A DNA stretch of 64,000 nt from Kitasatospora purpeofusca (GCF_000718025.1 NZ_JODS01000024.1:1-64000), one strand, 5' to 3'. Shown: positions 34,421-43,149, counted from the first letter of the stretch. The notes: a model not told the origin generated them from the sequence alone. A program made the numbers and translations.

Positions 34421-35731
34421 GTGCCTTCCACCGTTTCCGCGCCTCCGCGCGGCCCGTCCGCACGCCCCGGCTACCGCGCCGTGCTCGGCGCCCCGCACGC
34501 CGCCCGCACCTTCGGCGCCGCGCTGCTCGGCCGCCTCTCCTACGGGGTGGTTCCGCTCGCCCTGCTGCTCACCGTCCGCGAGGCCACCGGCTCCTACTCC
34601 GCGGCCGGCGCGGCGATGGCCCTGTTCGCGCTCGCCAGCGTCCTCCTCTCCCCGGTCCGGGCCGGGCTGGTCGACCGCCACGGTCCCCGGCGGGTGCTGC
34701 CGCCGATGGCCGTGCTGTACGGCGCGCTGCTGCTCGCCGTGGTCGCGGCCACGGCCCGGCCGGGCACCGCTCCGGCGGCGGTCGGCGCGCTCGTCGTCGC
34801 GGCGGGCGCCTGCACACCGCCGCTGGGGCCGGTGATGCGGACGTTCTGGCGGCGGCTGCTTCCCGACCCGGTGCTGCTGCGCCGCGCGTTCAGCCTGGAC
34901 GGCGTCGCGGAGGAACTGCTGTTCGTCACCGGGCCGTTGCTGGTCGGACTGCTGCTCCCGCCGGTCGGCCCGGGTGGGGCGGTGGCCGTGGGCGCGGGGC
35001 TGCTGCTCGCCGGGGCCCTGCTGCTGGTCGCCTCACCGGTGGCGGCGGGCGGACCGGACGCACCGGGTGAGACGGACGGGGCGGACGACCCCGACGGTGC
35101 GGTGCCCCCGGCCGGGCGCCGTCGCCGGTCACCGCTCGGCGGCGGACGGGCGCTGCGCGCCGCCGTGCTCGCGTCCGCGGTGACCGGGCTGGCGCTGGGC
35201 GCGCTGGACCTCATGGTGCTCGCCTTCGCCGAGGACCGCGGGCGACCGGAGGCGGTGGGCTGGATCCTGGCCGCGCTGTCCGCCGGCAGCGCCGTCGGCG
35301 GCCTCGGGCTGGGCGCGCTCGACCGGCCGGTGTCCAACGTCGTCCGGCTGCCCCTGTTCACCGCCGGTCTGGGCCTGGCCCTGGCGGGGGCCGGGCTCGC
35401 ACCCGGCCCGGTCCTGCTCGGCGTGGCGGTCGGCGTCGCCGGGTTCTTCGTCTCGCCCGCCCTCACCACCTCCTACCTGGTCGCGGACGAGGCGGTCGCC
35501 CCGGAGGCCAGGACCAGGGCCGGCGCCTGGGTGAACACCGCCTTCAACGCCGGTTCGGCCGTCGGCGGCGCGGGTGTGGGCCTGCTGGTCGGACACCTGC
35601 CGCTGCCCCTCTGCTTCGCCCTGGCCGCCGCCCCGGCGCTCGCCGCCGTGCCCGTGCTGCTGCGGATGCGCGACTTTGGTGAGACCCGGTCGCGCCGAAA
35701 GTCGGATCCGGTCGGCGGCCAGGCTGCCTAA
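34421..35731 (+). CDS. MFS transporter
   Basis: 436 residues with about 12 hydrophobic helices and an MFS loop motif (LVDRHGPRRVLPPMAVLYGA after helix 2; GALDRPVSNVV in the second half). A hydrophilic central loop (about residues 205-240, Asp/Arg-rich) separates the halves. It is similar in plan to actinobacterial drug or metabolite exporters; substrate unknown. The start is GTG with GAGG at nine bases. The leader holds a uORF and an SD-masking hairpin, which suggests inducible expression. Its TAA stop is part of the -10-like TAACGT of the next gene. Confidence 0.85.
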   Translation: MPSTVSAPPRGPSARPGYRAVLGAPHAARTFGAALLGRLSYGVVPLALLLTVREATGSYSAAGAAMALFALASVLLSPVRAGLVDRHGPRRVLPPMAVLYGALLLAVVAATARPGTAPAAVGALVVAAGACTPPLGPVMRTFWRRLLPDPVLLRRAFSLDGVAEELLFVTGPLLVGLLLPPVGPGGAVAVGAGLLLAGALLLVASPVAAGGPDAPGETDGADDPDGAVPPAGRRRRSPLGGGRALRAAVLASAVTGLALGALDLMVLAFAEDRGRPEAVGWILAALSAGSAVGGLGLGALDRPVSNVVRLPLFTAGLGLALAGAGLAPGPVLLGVAVGVAGFFVSPALTTSYLVADEAVAPEARTRAGAWVNTAFNAGSAVGGAGVGLLVGHLPLPLCFALAAAPALAAVPVLLRMRDFGETRSRRKSDPVGGQAA

Positions 35732-35741
35732 CGTCGGGATC

Positions 35742-35981
35742 ATGAAGAACCTGCTGGGATTCGTGAGCTTCGTCCTGATCGTCGGCGGCATCAACGGCCT
35801 CCTCGTCGACCACCTGTGGGGCCTGCACATCTTCGGCTTCGTGCGCTATCTCGTCCCCGCCGACCACCGGACCGTCGGCTACTTCGTCCTGATCGCGGTG
35901 GGCGCCCTGCTGGCCGCCGCGACGGCGCTGCTCGACCGGCGGGAGGGCGGCGGCCGGACCCGGCGCGACAGCGGGGACTGA
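35742..35981 (+). CDS. Small two-helix membrane protein
   Basis: 79 residues. Two hydrophobic segments (LLGFVSFVLIVGGINGLLVDHL and TVGYFVLIAVGALLAAATALL) flank a short loop, with a basic Gly/Arg tail. The ATG lies seven bases after TAACGT, which overlaps the MFS stop codon, so it may be read from its own leaderless promoter as well as from MFS read-through. Function unknown. Confidence 0.75.
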   Translation: MKNLLGFVSFVLIVGGINGLLVDHLWGLHIFGFVRYLVPADHRTVGYFVLIAVGALLAAATALLDRREGGGRTRRDSGD

Positions 35982-36097
35982 CCCGGGCGGGGCACGGACA
36001 GGGCAGCGGCGGACGTACCGGACGGGCGGCGGCGGGGAACGAACGGTCGGCCGCCGCCCGTTCTGCCGGGTGACGCGTCGTCGACGAGGAGGGCCGC

Positions 36098-37093
36098 ATG
36101 ACCAAGCAGGCGTACGGACGTATCGCGCACCGTCAGGTCGAGGTGAACGGAGTCCGGCTGCACGTCGCCGAACAGGGGGAGGGGCCACTGGTCCTGCTGC
36201 TGCACGGCTTCCCGGAGAGCTGGTACTCCTGGCGGCACCAGTTCGCCCCGCTCGCCGAGGCCGGCTACCGCGTGGTCGCCGTCGACCAGCGCGGCTACGC
36301 CCGCAGCGAGCAGCCCGAGTCGGTCGACGCGTACACCCTGCTGCACCTGGTCGGTGACGTCACCGCGCTGATCGGCGCCCTCGGCGAGGAGAGCGCCGTC
36401 CTGGTCGGCCACGACTGGGGCGCCCCGGTCGCCTGGAGCACGGCGGCGCTGCGCCCGGACCTGGTGCGCGGTGTGGCGGGGCTGAGCGTCCCGCCGCTGC
36501 CCACCCTCGGCCTGCCGCCGCTGGCCCAGGCCCGGGAGCGGTTCGGCGAGGGCTTCTACCAGATCTACTTCCAGCGCCCCGGGGTCGCGGACGCCGAGCT
36601 GGGCCGGGACCTGCACTCGACGTTCCGCCGGATGCTGGCCGGCGGCGCCGGCGCCCGGGCGGGCGGCGGGGGACCGCAGGCGTGGGTGATCCGCGAGGGT
36701 CAGACCCTGCTGGACAGCGTCCCCGAGCCCGAGAAGCTGCCGGACTGGCTCTCCGAGGCGGACATCGAGGCCTTCGTCGCCGACTACGCCGAGCACGGCG
36801 AGCGGGCGTTCACCGGCGGTCTCAACTGGTACCGCAACATCGACCGCAACAACGAGCTGCTCGCCGGTCTCGCCGGCCGGCCGGTGGAGGTGCCGGCCCT
36901 CTACGTGGCGGGGGACCAGGACATGGTGATGGCCCTGATCCCGGAGGAGGCGATGCGCGGGCTGCTGGAGCGGCTGGCGCCGAAGCTCTACCGGCGCGTC
37001 ACGCTGCCGGGCGTCGGGCACTGGACCCAGCAGGAGAGCCCGGCGGAGGTCAACGCGGCCCTGTTCGACTTCCTCGGCCAACTGGACGGCTGA
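36098..37093 (+). CDS. Alpha/beta hydrolase, epoxide hydrolase type
   Basis: 331 residues. The epoxide-hydrolase signature is complete: oxyanion HGFPESWYSW, nucleophile elbow GHDWGAPVAW (Asp rather than Ser), cap-domain region with Tyr residues (YQIYFQRPG, GGLNWYRNID) and catalytic His in LPGVGHWTQQE. The Asp nucleophile with cap tyrosines supports epoxide hydrolysis rather than esterase activity; the substrate is unknown. ATG 36098 follows GAGGAGGG. The 3' end shows a 16-bp duplication that repeats the stop codon. Confidence 0.92.
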   Translation: MTKQAYGRIAHRQVEVNGVRLHVAEQGEGPLVLLLHGFPESWYSWRHQFAPLAEAGYRVVAVDQRGYARSEQPESVDAYTLLHLVGDVTALIGALGEESAVLVGHDWGAPVAWSTAALRPDLVRGVAGLSVPPLPTLGLPPLAQARERFGEGFYQIYFQRPGVADAELGRDLHSTFRRMLAGGAGARAGGGGPQAWVIREGQTLLDSVPEPEKLPDWLSEADIEAFVADYAEHGERAFTGGLNWYRNIDRNNELLAGLAGRPVEVPALYVAGDQDMVMALIPEEAMRGLLERLAPKLYRRVTLPGVGHWTQQESPAEVNAALFDFLGQLDG

Positions 37094-37111
37094 GGTGATG
37101 GACGGCTGAGG
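37083..37111. repeat. Duplicated stop-codon segment after epoxide hydrolase
   Basis: TGGACGGCTGAGG occurs at 37083-37095 and again at 37099-37111. The first copy contains the gene's TGA (37091-37093); the second carries a spare TGA. Confidence 0.8.
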
Positions 37112-37179
37112 CGCCGGGTGGCGAACGGGGGCGGTGCCTCGGCGCCGCCCTTGCCCGCCGCGGCCCCGTCCGCCGCGCC

Positions 37180-38697
37180 TCAGACCGGCAGCAGACGGGC
37201 GACGAACTCGCCCAGCCGGCGGGCGTTGCGGCAGCAGTGCATCGGCACCACCCGGGCGTAGTCGGGGGCGGCGGAGTCGCCGGTGCCCCAGAGGGAGGGC
37301 TGCTCCGGGTTGAGCCAGTGGACCTGGCGGGCGCGGGCCGCGATCAGCCGCAGGGCGGGCAGGTGCGGGTCCCGGTAGTTGTTGCGGGCGTCGCCGAGGA
37401 TCAGCACGGCGGTCCGCGGACCCACCGCGTCCAGGTGGCGTTCGGCGAACTCGCCGAGGGCCGAGCCGTAGTCGCTGTTGCCGTGGTGGCCCATCACCTT
37501 GGCCTCGGTGAGGATCCGCCGGGCCAGCGTGGCCGGGTCGCCGCCGCCCCGGGTGAGCAGGTCCGTCACCTCGGCGGTGCGGTTGACGAACGCGAACACC
37601 CGGACCTTGCTGAACTGGTCGCGCATCGCCTGGACCAGCAGCAGGGTGAAGTCGGAGAAGCCCGCCACCGAGCCGGACACGTCGCAGAGCAGCACGAGTT
37701 CGGGCCGGGCGGGGCGGCGCAGCCGGTGGGCGGGGCGCAGCGGGACGCCGCCGGTGGAGAGCGAGCGGCGCAGGGTGCGGCGCAGGTCGATCCGCCCGCG
37801 GGCGGCCCGGCGTCGGCGGGCGGCCAGCCGGGTGGCCAGCTTCCGGGCCAACGGGTGGACGGTGCGGCGGAGTTCGGCGAGCTGGTCGCGGCCGGCGGTG
37901 AGGAAGTCGATCCGGTCGGTGCTCGGAGCGACGGCCCGTTCGGCGAGGCGTTCGGTGCCGCGGAGTTCGGCCGCCCGTCGGCGGGCCTCGGTGGCGACCA
38001 TGGCGCGGAAGCCCTGGATGCGGCGGCGGATCTCGTCGGGCAGGACGTGGTCGGCGAGGTCGGGGGCACTGGGGTCCGATCCAGTGCCGGCGGCCCCGGC
38101 GCGCAGGGCCGCGAGCACCCGGGCGAGCAGGGTCTCCGGCGCGAGCCGGCCGAGGGTCTGGTAGGCCGACCAGCCGTCGCTGCCGGGCCGGCCGGCGGCG
38201 CCGGCGCCGCCGTAGCGGCCGAACGCCGCCACCGCCTCGCCGGCGAGCCCGGCCAGGGCGGCCCGGTCGTCGGCGGCCAGTGCCGCCACCAGCCGCGCCC
38301 GGAGGTCCTCGCGCCGCGCGGCCGGGTCCGCGTTCGGGTCCATGAGGTCGGCGGGACCCGGCGCGCCGGGGTCGGCGGGATCGGCCGCCTCCGGGGTCTG
38401 CTGTGCCGAGGCCCGGCGCACCGCCTCCGGGTCGCCGACGCCGAGCGGGAAGAACAGGTCGAAGGCGGCGTCGAAGACCCCGCGCTGCCCGTCGGTGCGC
38501 AGCAGCGCGGCGGCGAGTCCGGCCCGGACCTGCTCGCGCTCGGCGAGGCCGAGGACGGCCAGTACGGCCGCGGCGTCGACCGTCTCGGCGGGCCCGATCC
38601 GCAGCCCGTGGGTGCGCAGCGCGCGCACGAAGGCGGTCAGCCGGGCGGCGAGGTCCGCGGGGGCGGAGGGGACACCGGACGGGGGCGGGACGGTCAC
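37180..38697 (-). CDS. VWA/CoxE-like protein partner of MoxR ATPase
   Basis: 505 residues. A helical N-terminal part (LAARLTAFVRALRTHGLRIGPAETVDAAAVL) and an Arg-rich linker precede a C-terminal von Willebrand A domain with MIDAS DVSGSV (DxSxS), a Thr/Asp further on (HHGNSDYG) and ILGDARNNYRD. CoxE/VWA proteins work with MoxR-type AAA ATPases in cofactor or metal insertion and complex assembly. Its GTG start overlaps the ATPase stop (GTGA at 38697-38694). The client enzyme is not evident locally. Confidence 0.88.
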   Translation of the reverse strand: MTVPPPSGVPSAPADLAARLTAFVRALRTHGLRIGPAETVDAAAVLAVLGLAEREQVRAGLAAALLRTDGQRGVFDAAFDLFFPLGVGDPEAVRRASAQQTPEAADPADPGAPGPADLMDPNADPAARREDLRARLVAALAADDRAALAGLAGEAVAAFGRYGGAGAAGRPGSDGWSAYQTLGRLAPETLLARVLAALRAGAAGTGSDPSAPDLADHVLPDEIRRRIQGFRAMVATEARRRAAELRGTERLAERAVAPSTDRIDFLTAGRDQLAELRRTVHPLARKLATRLAARRRRAARGRIDLRRTLRRSLSTGGVPLRPAHRLRRPARPELVLLCDVSGSVAGFSDFTLLLVQAMRDQFSKVRVFAFVNRTAEVTDLLTRGGGDPATLARRILTEAKVMGHHGNSDYGSALGEFAERHLDAVGPRTAVLILGDARNNYRDPHLPALRLIAARARQVHWLNPEQPSLWGTGDSAAPDYARVVPMHCCRNARRLGEFVARLLPV

Positions 38698-39566
38698 GCG
38701 AGGGTGAGCTTCTGGGCGGCCTTCAGCACGTCGTCCTGGTGCTTGAGGACGACCCCGAGGGTGGCCCGGACGACCGTCTCGTCCAGGGTGTCGGCGCCGA
38801 GCGCCAGCAGGGTGCGGGCCCAGTCGACCGTCTCGGCGACCGAGGGGGCCTTGCGCAGCTCCAGTGCTCGCAGTGCGCCGACCACCCGGACCAGCGACTC
38901 GGCCAGCGCCGCGTCCAGCCCGGGGACGCGCAGCCGGACGATCCGGCGTTCGAGCTCGGCCTCCGGGTAGTCGAGGTGGAGGAAGAGGCAGCGGCGGCGC
39001 AGCGCCTCGGAGAGTTCCCGGGTGGCGTTGGAGGTGAGCAGGACGAAGGGGCGGCGGGTCGCCGTGATGGTGCCCAGTTCGGGCACGGTGACCTGGTAGT
39101 CGCTGAGCACCTCCAGCAGCAGCGCCTCTACCTCGACGTCGGCCTTGTCCATCTCGTCGATGAGCAGCACGGTCGGTTCGTCGCCGCGGATGGCGGTGAG
39201 CAGCGGCCGGGTGAGCAGGAACTCCTCGCCGAAGATGTCGGTGCGGGCCGCGTCCCAGCCCTCGTCCCGTCCGGCGGTGATCCGCAGCAACTGCTTGGCG
39301 TGGTTCCACTCGTAGAGGGCGCGGGACTCGTCGATGCCCTCGTAGCACTGGAGCCGGACCAGCCGTGCCCGGCCGAGCGCGGCGACGGCCTTGGCGAGTT
39401 CGGTCTTGCCGACGCCGGCCGGGCCTTCGACCAGGAGCGGCTTGCCGAGCCGGTCGGCGAGGAAGACGGTGGTGGCGACCTCGGTGGAGGCCAGGTAGCC
39501 GACCTCGGCCAGCCGTGCGGCCGTGTCGGCCACCGACTCGAAGAACTGCGTGCCCTCGCCGACCAT
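38694..39566 (-). CDS. MoxR-family AAA ATPase
   Basis: 290 residues. Walker A is LLVEGPAGVGKTELAKAV, Walker B TVLLIDEMDKADVEVEALLLEVL, sensor 1 FVLLTSNATRELSEAL, and the arginine finger/sensor 2 region RRRCLFLHLDYPEAELERRIV, as in MoxR/CoxD ATPases. It is expected to act as a chaperone with the coupled VWA protein. ATG 39566 has GGGGCAGG upstream. The in-frame extension to 39608 lacks a better start. Confidence 0.9.
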   Translation of the reverse strand: MVGEGTQFFESVADTAARLAEVGYLASTEVATTVFLADRLGKPLLVEGPAGVGKTELAKAVAALGRARLVRLQCYEGIDESRALYEWNHAKQLLRITAGRDEGWDAARTDIFGEEFLLTRPLLTAIRGDEPTVLLIDEMDKADVEVEALLLEVLSDYQVTVPELGTITATRRPFVLLTSNATRELSEALRRRCLFLHLDYPEAELERRIVRLRVPGLDAALAESLVRVVGALRALELRKAPSVAETVDWARTLLALGADTLDETVVRATLGVVLKHQDDVLKAAQKLTLA

Positions 39567-39703
39567 GCCTGCCCCGCATCCCCGTGGTCCGGTGTCCGTC
39601 GCCAGCACCCTACCGGTGGGTCACTTCGCTGTCCCGGCCTCTCTGTCTACCGGACGTGGCGGCACCCGGCAGGCGGGGGAGCCGGGCGAGGGGCGAGCCG
39701 GTG

Positions 39704-39735
39704 GGGCGGGGTGCGGCGGCGGCCGCACCCCGCCC
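39704..39735. terminator. 13-bp perfect hairpin after secreted protein gene
   Basis: GGGCGGGGTGCGG-CGGCGG-CCGCACCCCGCCC lies 57 bases beyond the stop of the minus-strand secreted protein (39792). Confidence 0.7.
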
Positions 39736-39791
39736 GGTGTCGTACCGGCCCCGGCGGGAGGAGCAGTCCGGGAGGGGCGGTCCGGGAGGGG

Positions 39792-40466
39792 TCAGTTGAT
39801 GTAGACGTGCGGGCTGCCGGCGACCGAGCTGTCCTTCACCGGCCCGTAGGTGGCGCTGAAGTACCCGGTCGCGAAACAGGTGCTCGGGCCGGAGACCTTG
39901 GGCAGGGCCTGGGCGTTGAAGCCGATGGTCTGGCCGACGTTGCTGGTGGTGCCGCTGATGCCGGCGGGCGCGCGGTAGACGCAGGTGATGGTGCCGAGGA
40001 TGGTCTTCAGCACCACCGTGGTCTGGAGCGGGCCGACGGCGGTGGGGTCGAGCGAGACCGGGTTGCCGGGGGCGTCGCTGACCGAGTTGGTGTAGGGCAG
40101 GTTGTTGACGGTGATGCTCTGCACGGAGGTGACGCCGATGACGTTGGCGGTGCAGGAGCCGAAGGTCTGGGTGTTGAGCTGCTCGGTGGCGACCCCGGGC
40201 GCGGCCGGGTTGCTGGTGACGGTCGCCGAGAAGGAGGAGGCGGCGCACTTGATGCCGCTCGTGCCGGTGGCGCTGGAGTAGAAGGTGGCGAAGCTGCCGG
40301 ACACCAGGTCGGCGGTGAGCACGTCGCCGACGGCGATGTTCGGCCCGCCCACCGAGGTGTGGGTGAGCACGGCGGAGCCGGCGGCCTGGGCGGGGGTCAT
40401 GGTGCCGGCGGCCAGCACCGCGGCGGCGGCGAGGGCGGTGGCTCCGAGGGTACGGCGGATGCGCAT
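39792..40466 (-). CDS. Secreted beta-rich protein (Tat/Sec signal)
   Basis: 224 residues. A signal peptide with twin Arg (MRIRRTLGATALAAAAVLAA...AQA) is followed by a mature domain rich in Ser/Thr/Val strands and four Cys (GIKCAAS, FGSCTAN, ITCVYR, STCFATG), likely two disulphides. There are no catalytic motifs, so it is probably a cell-surface or spore-surface structural protein. It is divergent from the TetR gene and its DUF6230/DUF6114 neighbours, which are also envelope proteins, so a shared surface function is plausible by context only. Confidence 0.8.
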   Translation of the reverse strand: MRIRRTLGATALAAAAVLAAGTMTPAQAAGSAVLTHTSVGGPNIAVGDVLTADLVSGSFATFYSSATGTSGIKCAASSFSATVTSNPAAPGVATEQLNTQTFGSCTANVIGVTSVQSITVNNLPYTNSVSDAPGNPVSLDPTAVGPLQTTVVLKTILGTITCVYRAPAGISGTTSNVGQTIGFNAQALPKVSGPSTCFATGYFSATYGPVKDSSVAGSPHVYIN

Positions 40467-40941
40467 GAGGGTGTGCCTCTCCGGGCGAGTCGGGTGGGGG
40501 AGCCCGTGCGGTCGGTGTGGGGGTGCGCGCGGCATCGTCGGCCGCGGCCCGGCCGGGACGGGTGAGGGTGTGCTGCGAGGTGGGGCGCCGCGAACGGCGA
40601 CTCGGCGGGCCCGGCGCCACGGGCCCGCCCGTACGGCGCGGTACCGGCGGCACGACGTTGTGCGGCGGGTACGACACGGCCTGGGCCGGCCGGAAGGAAC
40701 CGGCCGGGTACGGCTGAGTACGGCGGGGTACGGCGGGGTGGAACGGTCCAGCGCAAGTGCGGGAGTGCAGGGTGCACGTCGACGGCTGCCACCGCCGGGC
40801 ATGCGTTCGCCATACTGAGCAGTCGGAACGCGTGCGGGCTTCCGGCGGCCTCGGCCGCGGATTGGAAACCCGCCAGTGTTGTAAACCTGATGTCGCGCCA
40901 ATGTCAAGGCAATGCACAGGAGTTGGGGACGGAGGATGGCA
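40467..40941. other. 475-bp divergent regulatory region
   Basis: No gene is supported. It contains an inverted repeat GGCGGGCCC-N8-GGGCCCGCC (40604-40629), palindromic CCGGCCGG pairs (about 40680-40710), short GTACGGCKGG tandem repeats (about 40705-40740) and, near 40860-40890, the only AT-rich stretch. There, TTGGAA and TGTAAAC could form the TetR promoter. Confidence 0.5.
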
Positions 40942-41721
40942 ATGGACCCGGATCTCCGCGGTAGTGCCGACGTGGTCCTGATCCCCGGTGCGCGCACCGG
41001 GCGCGACCCGGCCCGCTCGATCAAACGCGGCCCGAGCCGGCTGCCGCCCGGGGTGGTCGCGGCGACCCAGCGGGAGCGCCTGCTCGACGGCCTGGTCCAC
41101 ACGGTGGCGCAACACGGCTACCAGCGCGCCACGGTGAGCGACATCTGTCGCGCCGCGGGGGTGACCAGGCCGGTCTTCTACGAGCTGTTCAGCGGCAAGG
41201 AGGACGCCTTCCTCGCCGCCCACCGGCACGGCACCGGGGTGGTGATCCGGCGGATGGCGCGGGCGTTCGCGGCCTCGCCGGACTGGTGCAGCGGGATCCG
41301 CGAGGCGCTCCGGGCGATGCTCGGACTGCTGGCCGGGGTGCCGGCCTTCGCGACCATGGCGGTGATCGAACTGGACGCGGTCGGCCCGGCCGGGCGCCGT
41401 GAGCGGGAGCAACTCCTGCTCAAGTTCCGCGCGTTCTTCGCCGAGATCCCCGAACTCCCGGACGGCATCGGGGCAGAGGCGATGGTCGACGCGGTGGTCG
41501 GCGGCGTCTACTCCACCCTCCAGCGCTGCATCGACACCGACCGCACCGCCGAACTCCCGGAACTGCTGCCGACCTTGAGCCTGTTCTGCCTGGCGCCCTT
41601 CCTCGGTCCGGCCGAGGCCGCACGCCGTCTGGCCTCGGCCGGGGCGGTGCCGGATCAGCGCCGAGGAGCGGACGATGATCCTTCGTGCACCCGTATTGAC
41701 CCGGTCAATACCGGGCAGTAG
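40942..41721 (+). CDS. TetR/AcrR family regulator
   Basis: 259 residues. After a disordered N-terminus, the TetR DNA-binding domain reads RERLLDGLVHTVAQHGYQRATVSDICRAAGVTRPVFYELFSGKEDAFLAAH, followed by a helical ligand domain. ATG 40942 has GGAGG six bases upstream. A perfect 8-3-8 palindrome lies over its last codons, 149 bp before the DUF6230 start, and is the obvious operator candidate. It probably controls the downstream membrane proteins and perhaps the divergent secreted protein. The ligand is unknown. Confidence 0.9.
   Translation: MDPDLRGSADVVLIPGARTGRDPARSIKRGPSRLPPGVVAATQRERLLDGLVHTVAQHGYQRATVSDICRAAGVTRPVFYELFSGKEDAFLAAHRHGTGVVIRRMARAFAASPDWCSGIREALRAMLGLLAGVPAFATMAVIELDAVGPAGRREREQLLLKFRAFFAEIPELPDGIGAEAMVDAVVGGVYSTLQRCIDTDRTAELPELLPTLSLFCLAPFLGPAEAARRLASAGAVPDQRRGADDDPSCTRIDPVNTGQ
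41693..41711. promoter_or_regulatory. TetR-type operator candidate
   Basis: GTATTGAC-CCG-GTCAATAC, a perfect 19-bp palindrome that is strikingly AT-rich for its surroundings. It overlaps the last codons of the TetR gene and lies upstream of DUF6230. TATTGACCC/GGGTCAATA-like half-sites also resemble -35 elements, so it may overlap a promoter. Confidence 0.65.
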
Positions 41722-41859
41722 CTTCCCAGTTACCCACTGCGGCCCGACCGGTCCGCCCCGCTGCCGAGGGGTGGTCCTCCGCTGCCGTGCCGCAGAACGC
41801 TGTCCGCGCCAGGGCAACGTGCCAGTGCCTGCCCGTCCCCACCACCCGAGGGAGCACAC

Positions 41860-42516
41860 ATGGCCACGTCCGAGGACGCCGCCCACCCGATCGAGAACAC
41901 CCCGGCACCCGCGTCACCCGGCCAGGACAGAGGCCGGGTTCGGCTGAGGCGCACCGCGCTGATGGCCGTCCCCGCCGTCGCCGCCGGCGCGGTGCTGATG
42001 GCCCTGACCGCGCAGGGCGTGCTCGCCGCCCAGTTCGACATATCCGGCATGCCGTTCGTCGTCACCGCCGACAGCCTGGACGGCGTCGGCTTCGAGCAGT
42101 TCGGCAGCCTGGACCACATGATCAAGGACAGTCCCAACGCCGGCGACACCGGGGGCCAGGTACTGGTCGCGGTCTCGGCGATCAAGGAGGCCTCGCTCAC
42201 CAAGCTGTGCCAGAGCGTCGAGCTCGGCGGTATCAACCTGCTGATCAGGGCCGGTGACGCCGGGACGCCCGTCACCGCCACCGACCTCACCACCGACTCC
42301 GACCTGCTGTCCGGCGACGCGGAGTTCAAGAACATCGAGATCGGCGGCGACGCCAGCACCTACACCAAGGCCGGCGTCCAGGGCCTGCCCGGGGTCTTCG
42401 GCCAGCAGGCCGACACCGTCAAGATCCGCAACCTCCGGCAGCACAACTACGCCACCACCGCGGGCGCGTTCAAGCTGCCCAACCTCCGGCTGAGCTTCAG
42501 CTCCGAGGGCTGCTGA
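41860..42516 (+). CDS. DUF6230 family membrane-anchored protein
   Basis: 218 residues. One membrane helix after a basic stretch (RLRRTALMAVPAVAAGAVLMALTAQGVLAA) is followed by an extracytoplasmic beta-rich domain (QFDISGMPFVVTADSLDGVGFEQFG, AEFKNIEIGGDASTY, LPNLRLSFSSEGC). It is found paired with DUF6114 in Streptomyces. The pair's function is unknown, and older annotations as cholesterol esterase are not supported by any catalytic motif here. It lies two bases upstream of DUF6114 and downstream of the TetR operator. Confidence 0.85.
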   Translation: MATSEDAAHPIENTPAPASPGQDRGRVRLRRTALMAVPAVAAGAVLMALTAQGVLAAQFDISGMPFVVTADSLDGVGFEQFGSLDHMIKDSPNAGDTGGQVLVAVSAIKEASLTKLCQSVELGGINLLIRAGDAGTPVTATDLTTDSDLLSGDAEFKNIEIGGDASTYTKAGVQGLPGVFGQQADTVKIRNLRQHNYATTAGAFKLPNLRLSFSSEGC

Positions 42517-42518
42517 CG

Positions 42519-43097
42519 GTGGCGGGACCCGAGCCGGAGATGCCGGCGGAGACGGAGGCCCAGGTGTTGTCCGCGGTACAGGTCGAGCCGGAGGCACCGG
42601 CGGGACCCGAGGTGCAGGCGGGATCCGAGGTACAGGCAGGATCCGAGGTACAGGCGGGGCCGAAGGCCCGGGCGGGTGCGGTCGCCCGGGCCCGGCGGTC
42701 CTGGCGCGGCTGGCGCGGCCGCCGGCCGTTCTGGGGCGGTGTGCTGGTCCTGTTCGGCGGCGCCGAGATCCTCTTCACGCTGCGCGCCCCGCTGCCCATC
42801 GTCCTGCACATCGGGATCCAGGGGCTGGCCGGCTACCTCGTCCCGGCGGTGATGGTGCTCTGCGGCCTGCTGATCCTCTTCAACCCGGCCCAGCGGCTGT
42901 TCTACTCGATCCTCGCCGTGCTCGCCTCGCTGGGCAGTTGGCTCACCTCCAACCTCGGCGGCTTCCTGCTCGGGATGCTGTTCGGCGTGATCGGCAGCTG
43001 CCTCGCCTTCGGGTGGCTGCCCGACCAGCCCCCGCGCCGCCGCTGGCTGCGCCGGGACCGGACCGGACGCAAGGCCGCCGACCCGGCCGGCGTCTGA
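42519..43097 (+). CDS. DUF6114 family membrane protein
   Basis: 192 residues. An acidic repeat-containing N-terminus (three EVQAGSxx units) and a basic RARRSWRGWRGRRPF patch precede four membrane segments (FWGGVLVLFGGAEILFTL, AGYLVPAVMVLCGLLILF, LFYSILAVLASLGSWL, LGGFLLGMLFGVIGSCLAFGWL). The GTG starts two bases after the DUF6230 stop, so the two form an operon. Length variation of the N-terminus by 18-bp steps is likely between strains. Function unknown. Confidence 0.85.
   Translation: MAGPEPEMPAETEAQVLSAVQVEPEAPAGPEVQAGSEVQAGSEVQAGPKARAGAVARARRSWRGWRGRRPFWGGVLVLFGGAEILFTLRAPLPIVLHIGIQGLAGYLVPAVMVLCGLLILFNPAQRLFYSILAVLASLGSWLTSNLGGFLLGMLFGVIGSCLAFGWLPDQPPRRRWLRRDRTGRKAADPAGV
42609..42662. 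repeat. 18-bp tandem repeat in DUF6114 gene
   Basis: Three in-frame 18-mers of consensus GAGGTACAGGCRGGATCC encode EVQAGS-type units before the first membrane helix. Confidence 0.85.
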
Positions 43098-43100
43098 GGA

Positions 43101-43149
43101 GGCCGTGGCGGACGCCGGTCGCGGCCGGTGACCGGCGCCCGCCACGGCC
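43101..43149. terminator. Long imperfect hairpin after DUF6114
   Basis: GGCCGTGGCG at 43101 pairs with CGCCACGGCC ending at 43149, with an inner CCGGTC/GACCGG stem. It begins four bases after the stop and probably ends the TetR-DUF6230-DUF6114 transcript. Confidence 0.65.

Noticed and set aside
32653..34681. The 5' extension of the carboxypeptidase to 34431 or further
   Set aside because: The added residues are Arg/Gly-rich and unlike a signal sequence, and they would overlap the MFS leader and start. GTG 34176 with TACGTT six bases upstream gives a normal exported PBP.
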